64,000 nucleotides of DNA, taken from NCBI RefSeq assembly GCF_041361345.1, contig NZ_JBGKAD010000001.1:62001-126000 (forward strand), written 5' to 3'. Under the pieces are notes generated by a model. That model made no database searches. It saw only the letters and a list, made by a program, of their open reading frames with translations, and was not told the DNA's origin. The position numbers and the translations under genes are program-made. Positions 59,188 to 64,000 of this stretch are shown here, one piece after another; within the stretch, counting starts at the first letter, position 1; each line of letters starts with the position of its first letter. This stretch comes from Halobaculum sp. MBLA0147. GTDB lineage: Archaea > Halobacteriota > Halobacteria > Halobacteriales > Haloferacaceae.

Positions 59188-60387
59188 ATGAGGAACGTAC
59201 GCGTCTCCCAGTTGGACCGTAACGCGGTGGAAGACCAGGACGTCGAGATCGTGGAGCGCAAGGGGATCGGCCACCCGGACTCGATCTGTGACGGGATCGC
59301 CGAGGCCGTCTCGCGGTCGCTCTCGCAGTTGTACCTCGACCGCGTCGGGAAGGTGCTCCACTACAACACCGACGAGACGCAACTCGTCGCCGGGCGTGCC
59401 GCCCCGGCGTTCGAGGGCGGCGAAGTCTTGGAGCCGATCTACATCCTGATCGTCGGCCGGGCGACGAAGGAGTACGAGGGCGAGCAGTTCCCCGTCGAGT
59501 CGACGGCCCTGTCGGCGGCCCGCGAGTACCTCGCGAGCGTCGCGCCGGAGTTGGACTTGGAGACGGACGTGGTGATCGACGTGAAACTCGGCGAGGGGTC
59601 GGGTGACCTCCAGAGCGTCTTCGGCGAGGACGGCGTCGAGGTGCCGATGGCCAACGACACCTCCTACGGCGTCGGGCACGCACCGCTCACGGAGACGGAG
59701 GAGATCGTCCTCACCGCCGAACGGGAACTCAACGGCTCGTACGCGGCCGACCACCCGGAACTCGGCCCGGACGTGAAGATCATGGGGAAACGCGAGGGCG
59801 ACCACGTCGACATCACCGTCGCGGCGGCCATCGTCGACCGGTACGTCGACGACGTAGACGACTACGTCGCGGCCGTCGAGGAGATCGAGGCGTTCGTCGC
59901 CGATCTCGCGGAGTCGCACACTGACCGGACGGTCTCCGTGGAGGTCAACACGGCCGACGACCTGGAGGCGGGGTCGATCTACCTCACCACCACCGGGCTG
60001 TCGGCCGAACAGGGTGACGACGGCTCCGTGGGACGCGGGAACCGCGCGAACGGGCTCATCACGCCGAACCGGCCGATGAGTATGGAGGCGACCTCCGGCA
60101 AGAACCCGGTCAACCACATCGGGAAGATCTACAACCTGCTGTCGACGGAGGTCGCCCACGCGGTCGTCGACGAGGCCGACGGGATTCGCGACCTCCAGAT
60201 CCGGATTCTCAGCCAGATCGGCCGGCCCATCGACCGGCCACACGTCGCGGACACCCGTGTCGTCACCGAGGACGGCGTCACGGTCGCCGACGTGGAGGCG
60301 GAGGTGACGGAGATCGTCGACGAGAAGCTCGCGAACGTCACCGACGTGACCCGTCGCGCCGTCGAGGGCGACGTGTCCACCTTCTGA
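59188..60387 (+). CDS. mat: archaeal S-adenosylmethionine synthetase
   Basis: The archaeal-type methionine adenosyltransferase makes S-adenosylmethionine from ATP and methionine. The 399-residue protein matches the family throughout: [20 protein letters not shown] (ATP/methionine site), [34 protein letters not shown], and the late [21 protein letters not shown]. Length equals the family norm. The start follows a TATA box. It provides methyl donor to the methyltransferases in this window. Confidence 0.95.
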   Translation: MRNVRVSQLDRNAVEDQDVEIVERKGIGHPDSICDGIAEAVSRSLSQLYLDRVGKVLHYNTDETQLVAGRAAPAFEGGEVLEPIYILIVGRATKEYEGEQFPVESTALSAAREYLASVAPELDLETDVVIDVKLGEGSGDLQSVFGEDGVEVPMANDTSYGVGHAPLTETEEIVLTAERELNGSYAADHPELGPDVKIMGKREGDHVDITVAAAIVDRYVDDVDDYVAAVEEIEAFVADLAESHTDRTVSVEVNTADDLEAGSIYLTTTGLSAEQGDDGSVGRGNRANGLITPNRPMSMEATSGKNPVNHIGKIYNLLSTEVAHAVVDEADGIRDLQIRILSQIGRPIDRPHVADTRVVTEDGVTVADVEAEVTEIVDEKLANVTDVTRRAVEGDVSTF

Positions 60388-60438
60388 AGTCGAGCCCGAT
60401 CGGTCGGGCAGCCGTCGCCCACGACTCGCCCGGAGCAG

Positions 60439-60870
60439 TCACTCGGTCGCGTCGGCCAGCGCCGCCGCGAGGGCGACCACGAGCGGGCGTGGCGCGGACT
60501 CCTCGAACCGCGCCAGTTCCTCGCCGTCGCGCTCGACGACCACCGTCGGGATCAGTGACACGTCGAACGTCTCCATCCCGGGGCCGTACTTACCGTCGTC
60601 GTCCCGTTCGACCGGGTAGACGTGGACGGCACTCGGGTCCACACCGGCCGCGTCGAGGGCCGCCGCGAACGCGGGCACCTGCTCGCGACAGTCCGGACAC
60701 CAGTCGGCGGTCCAGACGTGGTAGGTGAGTTCCGCCGTCCCCAGTGTCTCTACCGCGTCGGCGTGCGCGGCGGCGTCCCAGTCGGGCGCGGGACGGAGCG
60801 TCTCCAGGTCGGTCTCGGCCAGTGTCGTCCGACTCGGCGTCTCGCCGAGTCGCGTACGTTCGGTCGCCAC
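60439..60870 (-). CDS. thioredoxin-fold protein with CPDC active site
   Basis: The 143-residue protein is placed at a GTG at 60870 because a ttcaaa box lies 26-31 bp upstream; an in-frame GTG at 60966 would add 32 residues of less typical sequence. The active site is TADWCPDCREQVP, a thioredoxin-like CxxC with Pro-Asp between. SLIPTVVVERDGEEL gives the cis-Pro strand and GKYGPGMETFDV sits before it. It should be a dithiol reductase or oxidant protein in the cytoplasm. Partner unknown. Confidence 0.82.
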   Translation of the reverse strand: MATERTRLGETPSRTTLAETDLETLRPAPDWDAAAHADAVETLGTAELTYHVWTADWCPDCREQVPAFAAALDAAGVDPSAVHVYPVERDDDGKYGPGMETFDVSLIPTVVVERDGEELARFEESAPRPLVVALAAALADATE

Positions 60871-61004
60871 ACCGACACGTGGGTGCTCGGCCGGTTTGAA
60901 CACACCACCTCCGGTGGTTCCGGCCGGTGGGTGCGGGACGGCCAGCGACAGACCGGGCAGCTTCACGACCGCCGTCGTGTCCCACGCTCGGCGACCGAAC
61001 GAGG

Positions 61005-61010
61005 CTTTAT
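61005..61010 (+). promoter_or_regulatory. TATA box of the second ribbon-helix-helix gene
   Basis: ctttat at 61005-61010 is 26 bp before the GTG at 61037. Confidence 0.6.
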
Positions 61011-61036
61011 CCGTGTGAAGTTGGAACCCTCGACTC

Positions 61037-61285
61037 GTGACTCAGATCGAAGTGTCGCTGTCGGACCAGACCGACGGCGAGATCCGGCGGCTCGTCGAGC
61101 AGGGAGAGTTCATCAACCGCGACCAGGCGGTCGAGGACCTCCTCTCGCGTGGCCTGTCGGCGTACCAGACGACCGAAGACGAGCCGACGACGGAGATGGA
61201 CGAGAGCATGTTCGACCAGATGACGGACGAACAGCAGGACCCGGCGCTCCAAGACGAGGGGACCGGCGACGAGTACACCTTCTGA
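61037..61285 (+). CDS. ribbon-helix-helix protein, DUF7120-like, paralogue of the 8037 gene
   Basis: The 82-residue protein starts with GTG (MTQIEVSLSDQTDGEIRRLV). A strand and two helices (EQGEFINRDQAVEDLLSRGLS) form the ribbon-helix-helix fold, followed by an acidic tail ending GDEYTF. It shares the EGEF/QGEF-x-(N/D)R motif, the helices and the C-terminal DEY-x-F with the 8037-8258 gene. It likely binds DNA as a dimer. No toxin gene adjoins it. Leaderless promoter at 61005. Confidence 0.75.
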   Translation: MTQIEVSLSDQTDGEIRRLVEQGEFINRDQAVEDLLSRGLSAYQTTEDEPTTEMDESMFDQMTDEQQDPALQDEGTGDEYTF

Positions 61286-61317
61286 GGGTCGCGGCGCGGT
61301 TCCCCGTCCGCGACCGA

Positions 61318-61384
61318 GTCGGGGGGTCCGGCGAACTGCAGTCTACGACCGGTCGGGGCGTCCGGTGAACTGCAGTCTACGACC
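61318..61384. repeat. 33-bp direct repeat, two copies
   Basis: Copies at 61318-61350 and 61352-61384 share gaactgcagtctacgacc, with two single-base differences. It starts 33 bp after the stop of the ribbon-helix-helix gene. Confidence 0.88.
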
Positions 61385-61447
61385 ACGCAGGGTAGCTCTC
61401 CGGTCCACCGTCCACGACCGTGTCGGTCCGTCCGGCGAGTCGCGGCG

Positions 61448-61455
61448 CTTATACC
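61448..61455 (+). promoter_or_regulatory. TATA box of the universal stress gene
   Basis: cttatacc at 61448-61455, 23 bp before the ATG at 61478. Confidence 0.65.
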
Positions 61456-61477
61456 GGCGACGTGAGTGTACCCGCAC

Positions 61478-61990
61478 ATGACATCCTCGGGCGAGACCCA
61501 CGAGTCACTACTGAGGCACGTCCTCGTCCCGGTGGCCGACGAGGCGGACGCCGACGCCACCGCACGTGCGTTGGCACCGTACGACCCCGAGCACGTGACG
61601 GCGACCCACGTCGTCGAGAAGGGCGGCGGCGTCCCCGACAAGACCCCGGTCGAACAGTCCGAACGGGTGGCAGAGGACGCCTACGCGGCAGTTCGACGAG
61701 TGTTCCCCGAGGCCGACGACCACACCGCGTACGGCGCCGACGTGGTCGAGACGATCTTCGAGACGGCCGACGCGGTCGACGCGACCGCGATCGCCTTCCA
61801 GTCGCGTGGCGGGAGCCGACTCGTCCAGTTCCTCTCCGGCGACCGGACGCTCCAGCTGGCGACCGAGGCGCCACTCCCCGTGATCGCGTTGCCGGCGACC
61901 GCCGCGACGGAGGCGAGTTCGACAGACACGGCCAGCGCTACCGAGGCGTCCGACGACGACTCGGCGGAGCCGGGAGGTGAGACCGCGTGA
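61478..61990 (+). CDS. universal stress protein (UspA fold)
   Basis: The protein is 170 residues from the ATG at 61478 (MTSSGETHESLLRHVLV). It has a UspA start LRHVLVPVADEADADATARA and strand-helix pattern with VVEKGGGVPDKTPV and ATAIAFQSRGGSRLVQFLSG, the latter near the G-x2-G nucleotide loop but not a classic G2xG9xGS/T. The C-terminal 30 residues are an acidic low-complexity tail. It overlaps the permease start by 4 bp (GTGA), so it likely modulates that transporter. Confidence 0.85.
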   Translation: MTSSGETHESLLRHVLVPVADEADADATARALAPYDPEHVTATHVVEKGGGVPDKTPVEQSERVAEDAYAAVRRVFPEADDHTAYGADVVETIFETADAVDATAIAFQSRGGSRLVQFLSGDRTLQLATEAPLPVIALPATAATEASSTDTASATEASDDDSAEPGGETA

Positions 61991-64000
61991 GCGACGACGA
62001 GGAACTCGCGAAGGACCTCGGGTTGCTGTCGGCGCTCACCATCGGTGTCGGGACGATGATCGGCGCGGGAATCTTCGTCCTGCCCGGACAGGCGGCCGCG
62101 GCGGCCGGTCCGGCGGTCGCGCTCTCGTTCGTGATCGGCGGCGGGATCTCGCTGCTCACGGCGATGTCCGCCTCCGAGTTGGGGACCGCGATGCCGAAGG
62201 CCGGCGGGAGCTACTACTACGTGAACCACGCGCTCGGACCGCTGTTCGGCTCCATAGCCGGCTGGGGGAACTGGATGGGACTCGCCTTCGCGAGCGCCTT
62301 CTACACGCTCGGGTTCGGGGAGTACCTCGCGACGTTCCTCCCGATGCCCGCTCCCTCGCTCGGGACGCTCGCGATCGCCGGCCTCTCGCTGGGGCCGTTC
62401 GGGCTGAGCGAGTTCCAGGTCGGCGCGCTGTTGGCCGGCACCGTCTTCATCACGGTCAACTACGTCGGCGCCAAGGAGACGGGGAGTATCCAGATCGTCA
62501 TCGTCACGGTCCTCGTCGCGATCCTCACCGCGTTCTCGGTGCTCGGGTTCCTGCAGGCGGACGTGTCGACGCTGATGCCGTTCTTCCCGAGCGAGACCGG
62601 CGGGGCGACGGCGGTACTCCCGGCGACCGGGCTGGTGTTCGTCTCCTTCCTCGGGTTCGCCAAGATCACCACCGTCGCGGAGGAGTTGAAGAACCCCGGT
62701 CGGAACCTCCCGTTGGCGGTGATCGGGAGCGTCCTGATCGTCACCGCGATGTACGCCGTGATCATGGTCGTGTTGATGGGCGTCGTCAACTGGCGACAGT
62801 TGGGGCCCGACTTCACGACCACGCCGGTGTTGGACGTGGCCGAGATCGCCTTCGGAACGGTCGGGCTGGCCGCGTTCGGGGTGGCGCTGTTGACGTTCGC
62901 GGGGCTGCTCGCGACCGCGTCTTCGGCGAACGCGTCGATCCTCGCGTCCTCGCGGATCAACTTCGCGATGGGGCGTGACCGACTGATCACGTCGAAACTC
63001 AGCGAGGTCCACCCACGGTTCGCGACGCCGTACCGCAGCATCGCCGTCACCGGCGGGCTGATCCTCGGGTTCATCGTCGTCGGCGACGTGAAGACGCTCG
63101 CGAAGGCCGGGAGCGTCCTCCACCTGATCGTCTACGGGATGTTGAACCTCGCGTTGATCGTGATGCGAGAGTCCGAGGCCGAGGAGTACGATCCCGACTG
63201 GACCGTCCCGCTGTACCCAATCGTCCCGATCCTCGGCGCGATCACCTCCTTCGGACTGATCGCGTTCATGAAGCCGATCGAGATCGCCCTCTCGTTGGTG
63301 TTCGTCGGCGGCGGTGTCGTGTGGTACTTCCTCTACGCCCGCGGGAAGGCGGACAAGACGGGCATCCTGAGTCAGTACATCCTCTCGAACGCCGACGAGG
63401 TGCCGGACCCAGCCGTCTCGGCGGCGAAGTCCGTCCAACCCGACGGCGGCCAGTACCGCGTGCTGGTCCCGCTGGCGAACCCGGAGACGGAACGCGACCT
63501 CATCACCCTCGCCAGCGCCGTCGCGAAACAGCGTGGCGGCGTCGTCGACGCCGTCCACGTGATCACGGTGCCGGACCAGACCTCCCTGGAGTACGCCAGC
63601 GACCACCTGGAGGAGTTCGAGGAGGAGTACCACGCCGTCTTGGACGACGCTCGCACGGACGCGGAGACGTTCGGCGTCGAGGTGGAGACACACACGATCG
63701 TCTCCCACCGCGGTTACGAGGAGATCTTCGACGCCGCTCGCACCCACGACTCGGATCTGGTCGTGATGGGGTGGGATCCAGAGGCACACGGCGGGAGCGG
63801 GCGGCTGGAGTCGCGCACCTCCGAGTTGGGTGCGGACCTGCCGTGTGACTTCCTGGCGCTGCGCGATCGCGGGTTCGACCCCGAACACGTCCTGTTGCCC
63901 ACCGCCGGTGGGCCGGAGTCGGACCTCTCGGCGGAGTTGGCGTCGATCCTCCGGCGCGAGTACGACTCGGAGGTGACCCTGTTGCACGTCGCGGACGACG
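61987..64000 (+). CDS. APC-family permease fused to universal stress domains, 3' end beyond window
   Basis: The reading frame starts with a GTG overlapping the usp stop and runs to the right edge (at least 671 residues). The first ~440 residues are an amino acid-polyamine-organocation permease with about 12 helices: LTIGVGTMIGAGIFVLPGQA (substrate site), SYYYVNHALGPLFGSIAGW, and FLGFAKITTVAEELKNPGRN. The C-terminal part contains a first UspA domain (YRVLVPLANPETERDLITLA, SDLVVMGWDPEAHGG) and the start of a second (HVLLPTAGGPESDLSAELA), cut by the window end. Such fusions are common in haloarchaea and place nucleotide sensing next to transport. Substrate unknown. Confidence 0.88.
   Translation, partial: MSDDEELAKDLGLLSALTIGVGTMIGAGIFVLPGQAAAAAGPAVALSFVIGGGISLLTAMSASELGTAMPKAGGSYYYVNHALGPLFGSIAGWGNWMGLAFASAFYTLGFGEYLATFLPMPAPSLGTLAIAGLSLGPFGLSEFQVGALLAGTVFITVNYVGAKETGSIQIVIVTVLVAILTAFSVLGFLQADVSTLMPFFPSETGGATAVLPATGLVFVSFLGFAKITTVAEELKNPGRNLPLAVIGSVLIVTAMYAVIMVVLMGVVNWRQLGPDFTTTPVLDVAEIAFGTVGLAAFGVALLTFAGLLATASSANASILASSRINFAMGRDRLITSKLSEVHPRFATPYRSIAVTGGLILGFIVVGDVKTLAKAGSVLHLIVYGMLNLALIVMRESEAEEYDPDWTVPLYPIVPILGAITSFGLIAFMKPIEIALSLVFVGGGVVWYFLYARGKADKTGILSQYILSNADEVPDPAVSAAKSVQPDGGQYRVLVPLANPETERDLITLASAVAKQRGGVVDAVHVITVPDQTSLEYASDHLEEFEEEYHAVLDDARTDAETFGVEVETHTIVSHRGYEEIFDAARTHDSDLVVMGWDPEAHGGSGRLESRTSELGADLPCDFLALRDRGFDPEHVLLPTAGGPESDLSAELASILRREYDSEVTLLHVADD

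Noticed and set aside
1-64000. tRNA and rRNA genes
   Set aside because: No GGTTCGAATCC-type arm with a matching acceptor stem and no rRNA-like conserved stretch was found by eye; a covariance search would be decisive.

Overview
The window comes from a haloarchaeon (class Halobacteria). Nearly all genes are very GC-rich and encode strongly acidic proteins. Many start with GTG or ATG about 25 bp after a TATA-like box, with little or no leader, which fits leaderless transcription. Archaeal and haloarchaeal markers include Pelota, RqcH, GatD, archaeal S-adenosylmethionine synthetase, GTP cyclohydrolase III, Cys-type Thi4, KaiC-like ATPases, an archaeal pilin and many small haloarchaea-specific families. 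Family names are assigned from sequence recall, without database searches. No rRNA, tRNA or CRISPR array was recognised.

Region by region: 1-1315 is the 5' part of a low-GC gene with a DUF4157 (eCIS core) HELAH motif, open at the left edge. A repeat-rich gene-free stretch follows (1.8-2.6 kb), then a two-gene McrBC-like type IV restriction system (2.9-5.9 kb). From 6 to 31 kb the content is mostly ordinary chromosome: small conserved proteins, menD, pelA and rqcH (ribosome rescue and quality control), a UMF1-type transporter with a phosphatase-fold protein, an M28 peptidase, gatD with an acetyltransferase, a MOSC protein, an acetamidase-like enzyme, a secreted stalk protein, thi4 and a glutathionyl-hydroquinone-reductase-like protein. 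From 31.3 to 34.2 kb lies a lower-GC islet with two unknown genes and a complete IS200/IS605-type element (tnpA and tnpB). From 34.2 to 41.2 kb are a KaiC-like ATPase pair, small conserved proteins, a MITE-like element with 13-bp inverted ends, a CheY-like regulator and a lipoprotein. From 41.5 to 47.5 kb are a pilin and a branched-chain amino acid type (Liv) ABC transporter. From 47.6 to 64 kb are gch3, a HAD phosphatase, a glycosyltransferase, an ArsR-type regulator, dinB and hflX (divergent, with inverted repeats between them), a CYTH protein, a RidA protein, the S-adenosylmethionine synthetase, a thioredoxin-like protein, a ribbon-helix-helix protein, a universal stress protein and an APC permease fused to stress domains, cut by the right edge.

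Genes that appear to act together: the McrB/McrC pair (overlapping, defence); pelA and rqcH (stalled-ribosome rescue, with small genes between); livK-H-M-G plus a separate livF; gatD and the acetyltransferase (GTGA overlap); the KaiC-like pair (GTGA overlap); usp and the permease (GTGA overlap).

The most unusual signals are the partial DUF4157 gene, a TnpB lacking the usual RuvC-II glutamate, the MITE, and short tandem repeats that repeatedly begin at or span stop codons (36.4, 39.0, 40.4, 42.8 and 51.5 kb).
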